The translations under genes and the position numbers were made by a program. From Eleginops maclovinus (taxonomy: Eukaryota > Chordata > Actinopteri > Perciformes > Eleginopidae), in NCBI RefSeq assembly GCF_036324505.1, contig NC_086370.1:22096290-22160289 (forward strand): 64,000 bases of DNA, read 5' to 3'. The notes beneath the pieces are model-generated. The model was not told where the DNA came from and did not search any database. It saw only the letters and a list, made by a program, of their open reading frames with translations. Below, piece by piece: positions 15,040 to 26,800 of the stretch; the stretch's first letter is position 1; the number at the start of each line of letters is the position of its first letter.

Positions 15040-15812
15040 GCTTAAATGCATTTTATGGAAATAAAAAGTCAATGTTGGGCTATAAAGGAACTACAGCACG
15101 GTCACATGACTTCACGTCACCACCGCTAAGCTAAAGGCGGCTAATGTTGGGCTATAAAGGAACTACAGCACGGTCACATGACTTCACGTCACCACCGCTA
15201 AGCTAAAGGAGGCTAATGTTGGGCTATAAAGGAACTACAGCACGGTCACATGACTTCACGTCACCACCGCTAAGCTAAAGGAGGCTAATGTTGGGCTATA
15301 AAGGAACTAAAGCAAGGTCACATGACTTCACGTCACCACCGCTAAGCTAAAGGAGGCTAATGTTGGGCTATAAAGGAACTACAGCACGGTCACATGACTT
15401 CACGTCTCCACCGCTAAGCTAAAGGAGGCTAATGTTGGGCTATAAAGGAACTACAGCACGGTCACATGACTTCACGTCACCACCGCTACGCTAAAGGCGG
15501 CTAATGTTGGGCTATAAAGGAACTACAGCACGGTCACATGACTTCACGTCACCACTGCTAAGCTAAAGGATGCTAATGTTGGCCATGATGACGTTAAGTC
15601 GTCTCACTTAGACACTTGTTAGCAACCGCTGTTTTTAAATTCACCAGTGGGGTATTTCCTGACGGCTTTTATGTTTTTAGTCCAAAATATCATCAGCTTG
15701 TGTTAACCACAGACCTTATTTCAGACATCTAACCACAACTGATTAAACCAGGTGACGGGAAGCGGTAAAATGCTGACTCATTTCCAGGTTTCAGGACTGA
15801 TTCCTGCACCAC
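15040..15812 (+). mobile_element. Family B element carrying an internal tandem array, left end missing
   Basis: The right part matches the 11198 copy: GTTAAGTCGTCTCACTTAG, CAGGTTTCAGGACTGATTCC and terminal CTGCACCA. The middle is expanded into seven 72-bp units. The left terminus (TGGTGCAG...) is absent; homology begins near 15040. Confidence 0.75.
15071..15583 (+). repeat. 72-bp minisatellite, 7 full units plus partial
   Basis: Each unit begins AATGTTGGGCTATAAAGGAA, continues CTACAGCACGGTCACATGAC, then TTCACGTCACCACCGCTAAG and CTAAAGGMGGCT. Unit starts are at 15071, 15143, 15215, 15287, 15359, 15431, 15503 and 15575 (partial), so the register is exact. Units differ by only a few substitutions (for example AAGCAAGG in unit 4, GTCTCC in unit 5). 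Confidence 0.98.
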
Positions 15813-16873
15813 ATTATTGGAGTCATGACTATCTTGGGCCCTCTGGGACCCTGACACAGTGTGATATCAAGACTCAGAAGACACGTCCTCTTTCATCCTG
15901 CCTCACTTTCACTCCGTCGAGGCTGCAGCCAGCCAGAGGTCCTTGGCAACATTGGTGTGCCCTGTTTGTGAACCTGTTTATCTGGCACTCCTCAAGCTCC
16001 GGTCCATCTGAGGCCTGTGCCACTCTGACTCAGGATATGAGTTGGACAGAAAACTGTAGTCTGGGGAGAAGGGATGAGGTCTGACACTTGGACAAGATGC
16101 GCTAGGAGGGAAGGATGGCACGAAGGAGGTTAGCCAAAGACAGATGGGGGCGAGAGGGGGGCCGTCTGGAGGGAAATTTGGAAGAGGGAACAAGGATGTC
16201 AACACTAAGGCAAGCTTGAGCACAAGACACAAAGGTAACCCGGGAAATTAGGATTTGATGAGCTGCGAGCAGAGGAGTCAAGCAGAGTGATTCTGTAACA
16301 AGATTATCTGAGGGGGGGTTGAGGAAAGAAGAGCGAGGCCACAATCTGCCTCTCTTCTTTTCCAAGTTTGCACTTACCCACTTTTTGAAGCAGCAAGTAG
16401 TTGAATACAATGGGAAAAAAGGGAAGAAATAAAAAGGTGGTATTACTGGAAAAAGAAAATCCATAATCTTCAGAACATAGTGTTGTGTAGAACAGAAAAT
16501 AGGGAAATTAAGAAACCAGTGAGAGAAAATGACCCGAAAATGGGTCGATCAATTCTCAAAACCAGAAAATGAAGTGAGAGCTTTGGCAGAGAGTTAGAGG
16601 AAGAGTGGATGAATGGGATCAGAAATGAATGAAGGACTGCAGATAGAGCTGACACACTCAGACAGAAGTAGAGGAAGTGTGTCAGGGGTTCAGCTGGGAT
16701 TCCAAAAAGTGAAAATAATTAATACTTTATAAGTCATCCCATTTCTCAGTTACAATTTAGAAACTCCCAAACAAATGATATTGAGATTCATCTGAATGAA
16801 TAGCAGATTAAAAGATAATCGAAAACCCCTTCAAGGTTATGTTTAGGATTTGGTACTTGGAGGGTTGGAGAAT
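15813..16873. other. Purine-rich unique sequence
   Basis: No gene seen. The stretch 16080-16680 is GA-rich on the plus strand, which generates open but low-complexity frames on the minus strand. Confidence 0.45.
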
Positions 16874-17144
16874 TTAAAGGGGCCCTATTATGGTTATTTT
16901 TAGGGATCATATTTGTGCTTCAAATGTGGCCGTGTTTAAAACCAGAGCCCAGTCTGCTCTAATGGTTAGCTGTATAGATGTCCCGCCCCTTTACGTACAA
17001 TGTCTTGGAGCGCTAGCCAATAAAATAACCTTCCTCTGGAAGGAACTTTGGGATTTTAGCCTTTGCAGACCATTTACATGCACTTAAACCTATATAACAC
17101 ACCACAGGAAAGGGAAAACCAAAAGCATAATAAGTCCCCTTTAA
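16874..17144 (-). mobile_element. Family A MITE-like copy, end to end (271 bp, internally deleted)
   Basis: Begins TTAAAGGGGCCCTATTATG and ends CATAATAAGTCCCCTTTAA: 19-bp terminal inverted repeats with two mismatches, bounded by TTAA at both ends. This defines both ends of family A and shows that TTAA is either the target duplication (as for piggyBac-like elements) or part of the terminus. Internal blocks CCCAGTCTGCTCT, ATGTCCCGCCCC, GAGCGCTAGCCAATA and ACCATTTACATGCAC are present. It has no coding capacity. Confidence 0.9.
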
Positions 17145-19569
17145 CTCGCTTTATTTCCTAGATAGTTTTTTTCTTCTTCAGCTAATAAGAGATTGTTGAT
17201 TTCCAAATTAATTTCCAAAACTGTTCCTTTTTAAACCAAAGCAAATATGGAATAATGATCCTTTCATCATTAATATTTTAGACTTAAATCTTCCTCTGAA
17301 GGCACATTTGTGCATTATTAGCTTTGGCAATGCACACATTTTAATGAACTGGAATTAAGTGTACCGATTGAACCCTCATTTTAAATGTAATTAACACAAA
17401 TTAAACTGTCCTTCTTTGTCTTTTTAGGAAATGTTGTTTTCGTTTAAACTACGTGTTCCTCACATACTTTCACACCATAATAAACTAATAAAATGCTGAA
17501 TATATGTTGTTAAGGGAAATGTAATATGCTGGTAGAGTAATTTAGCCAAATGTTGAACAGAAAATGGTACTTATTGGCAGCTACACAATTTTAAATGTCT
17601 CAAATTGGCGATTAGGAGCAAAAAGCGTCTCATTACTTTGCAGAGAAATGATAACACCATGGTCCAGTTGACCCAAAAGGCCACTGGGTAAGCCAGCGCT
17701 TACTAATGATCAACATTTACCATAACAACGCAATCATTGTCTGACATTTGACAAATTGTTTAAGAGACGAATGGAAATAGTTCTGTGCTCGCTGTGTTCA
17801 GGTCAGCGGGTTTGGTGTAAAAACAAAGCGGGGGGAATCACTTCGCTGAACACAAATGTTGTTCCAACAAGGACAATTACCCTAATACATGTTTGGGATT
17901 AAAAACCTCATTACAGAGTCTTAATTAATGATCTGGAAAGTAAAAGATATTAACAAAGAGCAAGCGGTAAACGTGTTGCTGAATGTGCCATTATCAAATA
18001 GGACACTTTAAATGTCATACTACAGCAAAGAGGTGTGTTTCTGACATTATGAGGTAAATATCCCAATGGGTTTGTCCTGTCCTTTCACGATAAATGGTTC
18101 TATTACAGCACGTTGGTGGAAAAGTCACAGATAAGCTTTTATACTGCCACAACGTTACTGCCCCCGTGACAAGGTTGCACATTTCTTGGAATGAGATTAG
18201 AAAAAGGGGGCTTTAATATGGCATAGATAGCGAGCGGTAAGGGACATAAGTTTGGGCAATTCTTGTTCTCACATCAGCTGTGTGACATTGAGAGGACAAT
18301 GTCTTTGGGAGATAAAAGAACGGGAGATGTGACATTTGTCTGAGTAGGTGAGGGTGTTTTGAGAAAGCCGGGAATATGAGAAGAGAAAATGAAAAGGGAG
18401 GATAAAATATATGAAAGAGCAGAATGTTAAAGAAGAGTTTGAAAAGCTGTAGAAGTTATTGAGAGGCTCAGGGCTGCTCGGATCGTCTGCAGGAAATGAT
18501 GCTTCCTTGTATTGTACATAACCGTATAAAAAACGGACACACGGAGTTAAAGTCAGTGTCAGAAATGTTTATGGAACATAGGGTATTGTTCGCCTTTGCA
18601 GGCGCCATGCTTCACTGTGTTTATACATGCATGGTATAGCATTGTTTTTAAGAAAGAGTCTCACCTTTTGCCACATGCACACAATTATAACTACAACTAT
18701 CTTAAAGGTTGGATTGGAAACCAGACTTGGGTTGCTGTCGAATTGTCAATTTCTCTCAGGAGAGGACGTGTAGGCCTAACACATTTGATTTATTTCAAAC
18801 ATTTCCATACAATCATACTTATTGGGGATGCATGCATGTTGACAGGAGGACGGGAATGAGTCTGAGCAACCCTTAAGCTTTCCAACCTTGGTAACGGCAA
18901 GTCTGCATAAGGGACAAATCTACAAGTGCTGTTTGTAGTAGCTGTAGTTTCCCCTCTGCAGATGCACATTAATAACATCCGCTTGCAAATCATAAAGGGG
19001 TCTCCCAGTGTCAGTACACTCTCTTTAAATTCTCCTTCACATCTCTCCTTAAAGCCATGATGCTTTTGGAGTAGTGGTAAGGAAAGGACCTGCTTTGTTG
19101 ACAATTCGACAGCAACCTTGCAGTGAAACCCTTTCATTTAAGATCTGAAGATTGTGCACGTATGGATAAAGTTTGATTGACTTCTGACAACATACATAGG
19201 AAGTGTACTGGTGAACACTTAGAGAATGATATGTACAGTATGACGTTTATTAGGACAAGAACACTATCTATGACTGCTAAATACCACATGTGCAAGGGCC
19301 ATTTATTGCACACAAAATGAAGAAGTACTGTACTGTGATTACTGTAAGCCTGACATCATATATTACCCTTATCCTTGAGGGATGTTTACCTTTAAAGCGA
19401 AGGTTTATTTGTCCTTGTACTTTATTCATGTGGCTCAATACTCTTAAGAACTCCAGTTGAACCTCCTGAAAAGATGTAAGGAACACAACCCCCTCCGTTT
19501 TCCTCGTGTATACTTTACCACGCTAAAATCCCATGTTACACTTTTTGATTTATGCTGCTGAGGTGAGAA
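17145..19569. other. Unique intronic sequence, parts look non-neutral
   Basis: Repeat-free DNA. The stretch about 17570-18120 is rich in homeodomain-type ATTA/TAAT sites and has the even, complex composition often seen in conserved non-coding elements. That is an impression, not a demonstrated conservation. Confidence 0.35.
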
Positions 19570-19575
19570 ACTCAC
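19570..19575 (-). other. Splice donor of the nrg3 exon
   Basis: On the minus strand the exon ends CCAA and is followed by GTGAGT, a consensus U1 donor site. The exon leaves one base of the next codon, consistent with a Thr codon continuing in the next exon. Confidence 0.85.
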
Positions 19576-19649
19576 TTGGGTCTGACAGGATGGAGTCAGT
19601 CTTGGGCAGAAACTGGTCACAGCGGATCCCCTGGTAGCCTTCTCGACAC
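19576..19649 (-). CDS. nrg3: Neuregulin-3 internal exon (end of EGF-like domain plus juxtamembrane segment)
   Basis: Internal coding exon read on the minus strand. It is 74 bp: one base completing a split codon, 24 full codons, then one base of the next split codon. The codons read CREGYQGIRCDQ then FLPKTDSILSDP. The two cysteines have the Cys-x8-Cys spacing of the last disulfide of an EGF-like domain, and the following residues match the neuregulin-3 juxtamembrane region as I know it (mammalian form CKEGYQGVRCDQ..., continuing with Thr, which the trailing A would begin). NRG3 is a single-pass membrane growth factor whose EGF domain is a ligand for the receptor tyrosine kinase ERBB4 in the nervous system. 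The exon is bounded by a pyrimidine-rich acceptor ending in CTCCAG and a GTGAGT donor. The exons for the first half of the EGF domain and for the transmembrane helix were not found in the window. Whether this is the nrg3a or nrg3b paralogue cannot be decided here. Confidence 0.92.
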
Positions 19650-19682
19650 CTGGAGGAAAGAATAAATAAATAAAGTCAGTCA
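19650..19682 (-). other. Splice acceptor and pyrimidine tract of the nrg3 exon
   Basis: On the minus strand the bases before the exon read ATTTATTCTTTCCTCCAG, a pyrimidine-rich tract ending in AG. A CTGAC/TTGAC-like stretch just upstream could serve as branch point. This AG fixes the split-codon phase that restores the EGF reading frame. Confidence 0.8.
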
Positions 19683-20048
19683 ATAAATCCTGAACAGTGG
19701 ATTTGCCGGGTAACAAATGCTGCTACAACTGATGTAAATGCAAGAGCTGCACAAAAACCGCCTCCTCGTGTTTTGAGACAAATGTAAGTCTTTGTGGAAG
19801 GGGGTTAGAAAAAAGTGCAAAGCGAGGCAAGCTGACAGGAGGGAACAAATAGAGAGGGGATTTTTTATAAGGGTGGAAACCTGCAATAGGACGGATTTTT
19901 TTTTTGAAGAAGAAGACTTGTGTGTTTTCAGCAAAAAAAACACCAATTGAGGCTGCAGCAGAAAAAGAGCATCCAAAGGCAATTAAGTGATACCCTATGA
20001 CCTTTCTCTGTGCTTGGTCATAGAAAACCTTATTAGAAGATACCAAAC

Positions 20049-20435
20049 AAAGGCCCTATCATGTTTTCCCTCTCCTGTAGTGAGCTATATAGTTTTTGGT
20101 GCATGTAAATGGTCTGCAAAGGCTAAAATCCCTGTGTGACCTCCAGAGGGAGTTTTTTCTTTGTTTACTTCTGGGATAATGTGACATCAATATGTAACAC
20201 TAGCACTTCTATTGGCTAGCGCTCCAAGACATTGTACGTGACAGGATAAGGGAGCGAGACATCTCTAAACGAGACCAATGAAAGCTGACTGGGCTCTGGT
20301 TTCAGACAGAGGGTGAAAAGACAGGCAGTATGAGAAAATAAAGAGCGTATTGAACATTAAAGCATGGAGACATGTCACAGGAGAGACATTACATACTGAT
20401 ATGAACCTGAAAAGAGCAAAATAGGGCCCCTTTAA
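20049..20435 (+). mobile_element. Family A MITE-like copy, near full length
   Basis: Begins AAAGGCCCTATCATG, includes GTGCATGTAAATGGTCTGC, GGCTAAAATCCCTGTGTG, ATTGGCTAGCGCTCCAAG, CTGGTTTCAGACAGAGGG and ACATACTGATATGAACC, and ends AGGGCCCCTTTAA. It lies only about 400 bp upstream of the nrg3 exon in transcript orientation. Confidence 0.88.
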
Positions 20436-21863
20436 GTTCAAAATCTTCGGCCAATGACATTGGATCTGCTCTTAAAAATATTTCGCCTGTGCTCTCAACC
20501 CCCAAATTACTCCAAGAGGAAGAGATTCTGACTAAGACTCCTCAACTAATTGACAACCTTATTTCTTTCTCTCTCAATGGTGCTCAAACTCTGAAGAACT
20601 TCTGAATATGAGTGGCACATATGTCAGGCGGTGATCATTAAGCAGCTAATGAATTCTGAAATGTGCTCGGGCTGCTCTTCAGAAAGTGTCTCAGGAAACG
20701 GTTGTGGATTGCGAGGCTGTGTGTAATTGCTTTTGGCTCAATAACTACGTCCTCATCCACATATAGGAGTGTGTTACAGGGCACACAGACAGCATGGGGA
20801 CTGAAATGCCAGTATGCAGGGTGAGGCCTAATTGGGAGCCTCCGTTGGTTTGGATATCAATCCTCACCTCTGGCCATTTGTATCAGGATTGACGCTCTGC
20901 TACTTCCTGTCCCTCTTGAGGAAAAACCATAGGTTCAAGGGGGCAGTGTGGTAATACAGCGAGAAACTGGGATTTTAATATTCATTGAATTGATCTTTTT
21001 TACTATGCTGTAGTACTGTTGTACGAAAGGAGATGAGTGGATATTCACAGCTACAGCACAAGAAATTAAATTGGGTTGGTGAGTCAGATCCAGAAATATA
21101 TTGGAAAACAAGCAATAAATATTACATCTTTGGGAAAAAACAAACATTTCATGTGTTTGTGGAGTTTAATTTGAAGTGGCATCTCCAATTCATCACAGAA
21201 AATGGGTAATTTCCTGCAGGACAAAAGGGTGAAATGCATTGATTTCTTGTATACTTACATAAACAACGGAACACTGCGACGGTGATTATTGATCAAACAT
21301 AAAGGCAAAGTATGGAATTGAATTTTTCCCGCAGTCAAGTCAAACTAACAAAAGGCCTTTTATTACAGAGCCTAGGTTTAGAGTAGCAGACAATTTGGAA
21401 TATATAGAAGAAGCACAGGCGTAATGATTGCATTACATCACCTGCATTTAATCCAGGCTATTTTCAGAGTACTGTGATGCCGGCTTACCGGCACCTGACG
21501 GAGCTGAGCCTTCGTTAATGACATTTGTTTCACCTGTGCTTCAGCCGCTACTGAACATGTCTGCAGTGGAAAAAGGTGTATTGTGCATGCTGGCTCACTG
21601 CGCAATAAGAAGAGACTAAAATAAACCAGAGCCATCGTTAATGTTATTAGTGACACCTGTGCACTGTGACAAGTTCAAAGGACTACACTATATTTATAAC
21701 CGTGCTGCAGCCTGACGACAGGAGAATATTAACCAGCATGCTGACTGACATTAGTTCATCAGCACGGTTTAATTACAGTCTGTAATTGGACGATATTGGA
21801 CATTCACAAGAGAAAAATCATAGAGATTAACAAACAAATCATTGGATACCACAATACACAAGG

Positions 21864-21908
<45 letters not shown>

Positions 21909-23213
21909 GTATAAAAAAATACTAATAATAAAAACAACAGTTTCACTTTCTTAAAAAATATCCAAATAAAGGATATAATTTATGTATGGGGTTTTGTTAA
22001 AGACACATTTACTACACCATATAACCTTGATGATGGATGCTAACGACGCTAATGAGGCTATTAAAGGGATATATAACAGTTGAGGAGTGGGACATGAGGC
22101 CAGCTATTCATTCTCACACAGTCGGCGATGTTTCCCTTTGAGGAGGCTTCAGCATCTCATCATTTGTCAAGGCGTCCTTGTTGCTGCCTGTCCTCTGAGT
22201 TTGGTGTTCTCAGCTTTTACTCTTGCACTGTGTGATGACAAATGCTGTCAAAAACTTTGTTGACATGTCTTTTTAAACACACAAATAATGCTTGTGTTGC
22301 CTTATTTTAAGACATGCAAATGAAAGTATTTGACTCTTATTGTAAGTAAAAAATAATCTACATTCTGACAATCAGCTCGACCATAAGACCAAAACACTAC
22401 CTATGAGACTCTTAGTTACAGAGAGGTATCATTGCTTTTATTAGGCACACATTCCTGTACTCCATCTGGAGGGAACACAGGCTGTCTTAGCAGCGTATTT
22501 GTTAAGTGGGGACTGGAGAACAAAATGAACCCAAAATAAGACAGTCCTGATGTTTTAAAGACAACACTCCAGAGAAAGTTGATCAATGTTACCATTTGGT
22601 GACTTCAGCTCCCTGTTCAGACGCTTCAATTCAGGAACAAAGTCCAACAAGTCAACAGGTCACTGAAACACAGCCAAACTTTCAGAACCTTTGGATGGCT
22701 TCTCTCCGTGTCTTGGTGACCCGAGCTGACTGAAACTTTGACGAGAGGTGAAACTTTGATGAAACCCGTGTCACTCAAGAGGAGGGAAGGAGATAATTAA
22801 GAGAATAGAGTCTTAACATGGTGACACTGTCCATGTGTCACGCTCATTAAGGGGACTGTGGAAGTCAGGATGTTCCATTTAATCACTGCTGTGCGCTCAG
22901 AGGGCGACAAAGAACACCTAGAGGCGACAGAGAGCAACATACGATATGCACAGTCGTCTACATAGCCTCCTTATTGTGAGTGCCACAAAATGGGCTTTAC
23001 ATTTCTGTGATGTGTAGGTCTGCTCAGTATGTAAATTATTGCATATCCCTTTACTTTGTAACTAAGATCAAAACACATCAGAGGTTTGCTCCATAAAGCT
23101 GGGAGGATCCAGGAGAGGATGAGAGACATTCGAGAGGGAGGGGTTTTCAAGAGTTGCATGCCTTCTAATTAGCAACGTAGTCATTAATTACAAGAAAACA
23201 GGAAGAGGTTGCA
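20436..23213. other. Unique intronic sequence with an (AATC)n tract
   Basis: No gene recognised. The only simple repeat is the AATC run at 21865-21908. Confidence 0.45.
21865..21908 (+). repeat. (AATC)n microsatellite
   Basis: About 11 tandem CAAT/AATC tetranucleotides. Confidence 0.97.
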
Positions 23214-23238
23214 TGTGTGTGTGTGTGTGTGTGTGTGT
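23214..23238 (+). repeat. (TG)n short microsatellite
   Basis: About 12 perfect TG dinucleotides. Confidence 0.95.
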
Positions 23239-23446
23239 TAGCATGCCAACAGTACGTGAGAATCTCTCGCAAACGTACAACGAAGCAGAGAGCAGGGGAT
23301 AAATATAAACATGCGCCTCGAGGATGATGGATTTCTGGGGATGGAAGTGTGAAAACACGTGCGCTAATGCACAAACACACACATTCATAGGGAGCGTTTC
23401 ACATCAAGCGTTCACAGTTCAAAAGTTTTCCAACAACACGCTGTTC

Positions 23447-23896
23447 TCAAAGAGGACATCTTCTGCTTGTTTTCATATTAGTATTTATTGTCTCTACTGT
23501 CTCCATGCTTTAATGTTCAGAAAGCTCTTTATGTTTCTCATACTGCCTGTGCTGCAGCTCCTCTTTTCACCCTCTGTCTGAAACCAGAGCCCAGTCTGCT
23601 CTGATTGGTTAGCTGGCCGGCTCTGTTGGGATTGATTACCTGCTTAAAGATGTCCCGCCCCTTAGCCTATCATGTACAATGTGTTGGAGAGCTAGCCAAT
23701 AGAAGCGAGAGTGTATAGTGATGTCACTATGATCTGGTAGTAAACAAAGGAGGCATTTCAGGAAGGGGAAAAGACTTGATGGGAAAAATCAAAGGTAGCA
23801 AAGCACTTTTGAACATTAAAACATGACAACACATCACAGTAAAGGAACTCAAATATAAATATGAACCTGGAAATGATCAGAATAAGTCCTCTTTAA
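23447..23896 (-). mobile_element. Family A copy with two like termini (foldback form)
   Basis: Starts TCAAAGAGGACATCTTCTG and ends GAATAAGTCCTCTTTAA. Both ends are the GAGGAC-type terminus, each followed by GTTTTAATGTTC/GCTTTAATGTTC about 70 bp inside. The body (CACCCTCTGTCTGAAACC, ATGTCCCGCCCCTTAGCC, AGTGATGTCACT) is in minus orientation, but the usual ACCATTTACATGCAC...GGGCCC end has been replaced by an inverted copy of the other end. Confidence 0.82.
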
Positions 23897-26800
23897 TATT
23901 CCATCTGATATTTTGAAGATTATATCCAAACACATAAACTGTTTTAGATTCTAACAGCCCGACATTTTCAGACACACTCTCTTTTTTAGTTCAGCACATT
24001 AACATGTACACTTTGTAGCTGCTCACATCTCCACAGCGGCCTCAGTCGGGGTTAAAGCTGTTTTGGCACGAGCACCGGAGGGATTGATCTTGCAAATGCA
24101 GGATTTGAACTGTCTTCAGGCTGCAGACTCTAACTTTAAAAGCAGTTGGAAAGTTTTGTCAATTTCCTGTTTGAAGATCTCAAATCTCTTCACTGCAATT
24201 GTTATGCACAGATCTGTAGGACATCTGAATGCCTCTAGAGGATTGAAGTAGAACATTTAGTGAAACAGAAATGACCAATAGGTAATGTCTTGTACTCTGC
24301 AGTGATTCGAGGCCTTGGTATTCATGGAGAGAAAGAAACCTGGCAAATGAAGATAGATTTTCTGAAATGATCGTTAACCGGATTGGTATACTGGTTGGAA
24401 GAAGACGTAAAGCATTCATCATGTCCACTGATCCCCCCCTCAGATACTTTAGATGTGATACAAATAAAATAATGAGGCGATTTGCTGTGTCAAACATCAA
24501 AACAAAAATCCCAAACAACTGCTCCTCTCTCGTCGGCAGGAGGGCCATTTAACCCAATTTAATACAGAAAGCACAGCCCGGCGGTGAGGGGGCTCAGCCG
24601 TGTTTTTAAATGGAAATGTGCCACAGTGCATCGGTCCGACTGTGGCAGGGCGGTTCAATGATCTTCACATCGTGGGCCATTTTCCCGGCGTGAAATTCAC
24701 TTTGGAGCAGAATGGCCGACAAATAAGAGGAAAAATGGGCGACGAAAGGTGTCGCTTCTGTCAGTGTTGAGACGACCCTGCATCAGTCTGCTCAGTTAGG
24801 ACTGCAGAAGGTAAAACAACAGGTAAAAGAAGGCCTCGTAACTTTTGCATGGCATCCCAATCTTCATTTAGAATATTACAACTTTTTGCATACAGCTCAT
24901 TCTTAATCATCTTGATAATCAATCCCCATTCTAAGCTTGCCTTGCAGGTTTGATTGAGTTAGACATGGACCCTTCTTCAAAAATAATCTGGAAATTCATG
25001 TTTTTGTTATTTCTTACAAGATGAAATAAGATAAATAAAGTGTCCTACACTGATAAGATAAGATGTTATAAATCACAGAGCATTAGCATTCACAGCAAGG
25101 CTCTGAGCAAGTTAATTCACCAAGCAGAGAAAGGTAATCCCACCCCAAAGCTTCCTGCTACTTTCAAGCTTTGGATGCACCTTTAAAAACAAAAATATGA
25201 CAGAAGTCAGAGTTATTCTAAACTGATGTACTGTTTGATAACGTTGATACTCGAGTGAAATGATTTGTTTGTTATCTGATGTCCGCTCAGTTTTAATAGC
25301 AGCTTCTCTGAGGAAATCACACCTGCAGACGACCAAATCCAACCGCCTGGACTTCAAAGGTGAACTGAGATTATTACTTTTCTACTTTTAATGACATCTT
25401 TCTGTCTGTGTTTCCATTCATTCCTGCCTTTCTTGAAGTAACCTAACATAATATGGCTTCTCTGTTCATCAAGGGAAGTCTTTGGAAAGCATCTGGGGTG
25501 CCATGTCTCTCTGTTTTGGGCTGTGAAACTGTGTGTGCATGTGTGTGTTTATACATATGTATGTGCATATGTCTTTGTATGTTTCACTCGCAGATTAAAA
25601 GAGAGCAAGCTCGTGAATATGCATATCCATGTGTGCGTATCGCTGATAAGAAACACGGCAACGGGATCTCTCAAAGCCAACACTCATACTGTACAGCTCT
25701 GTACACATGTTGGGGGGAATGCACATGCAGGAATACAGGGCCACCATAATTACATGCTTATTAGCATACATTGAAAGGGAATGATGGTGTTGGAAATGCA
25801 ATTACATCACCAGGAGTTATAATCCTTGCTCGCTGTACATTTGGGATGGTCTAGTTTTACTCTAGTTGGATTACCCTGAAGCTACCCAAACCAGCTATTT
25901 CTTTATATTGTTATCAATGTTTTCCGACAGTGAGACGCCACGGCGTGATGCCCCAGCTGCAGAGAGCAAATTAGGCTGATTATATATAACCTAAATATAA
26001 TAAATTAGGGAACACTCAATAACAGATTCAGAGTCAGGAAGAGATGTGAGGTGATGTCATATCTGTGACTATAATACAGATTCTGCATTGGATGACTGTG
26101 GTGTTTCTTGCAAACCAACACCTGAAATCAATCTCCTGTCTCCAGTGTTTTTCTTTGAGGTTTTCAGGAAATATACAACTATTAGTTTTAGGGGGAACAA
26201 CATATGCAACCACTGAGTTTAGAAGTCGGATATGAGGTAAGTTTAGGCAGGAAGACTACATTTATTCATTCTCAATTGTCTCTCAAATTTCACAGCCTCT
26301 TACTTACTTACAATGGGGTCTAATCACCCCCAAAACATATTCACGTTTCTATCAGAATCAGGATGAGAAACAGGTTGATCACCAAACACATATGAGGAAT
26401 TTGATTTATGGTGCATACATATGAGTACAAATAAAACAAAATTTAGGACTGTGATAAAAAACCTGTGGAAATCAAATTCAAATTGTAATAAAATATGGGC
26501 ATTTACAACGTGCAACGTGCAATGTGCAGAAACCAAAGAATAGCTGTGTCCTGGTTGAAGTGAGCTGAAACCAGTCCTACATGGATTTCATATCAATGAA
26601 CATATGGTCAAAGTAACTTCAAAGACAACTGTAACTGTGAATCCCGTTCATTAATTCAGGACTCGATGACTTCTTGGAGTTTAACAAATAGGGGAACATA
26701 TTTTGCACCGAGGACGCTCTTGTGTTGAGGTGTCATTATAATCCAATCTGATTCATAATGAATAAAAGTAGCTTTTTAAGAAGGCATGCCATTTCCAAGA

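Noticed and set aside
16102..16464. Minus-strand 120-codon frame
   Set aside because: Also the complement of purine-rich DNA. Phe/Pro/Ser-rich composition, no domain, no splice evidence.
19444..19716. Minus-strand 90-codon frame overlapping the nrg3 exon
   Set aside because: It reads the exon in the wrong phase and runs through both splice sites. The EGF residues appear only in the split-codon frame.
24180..24548. Minus-strand 122-codon frame in repeat-free DNA
   Set aside because: No domain or family resemblance that I can name, and no consensus splice sites at fitting positions. It is within chance expectation for 64 kb.
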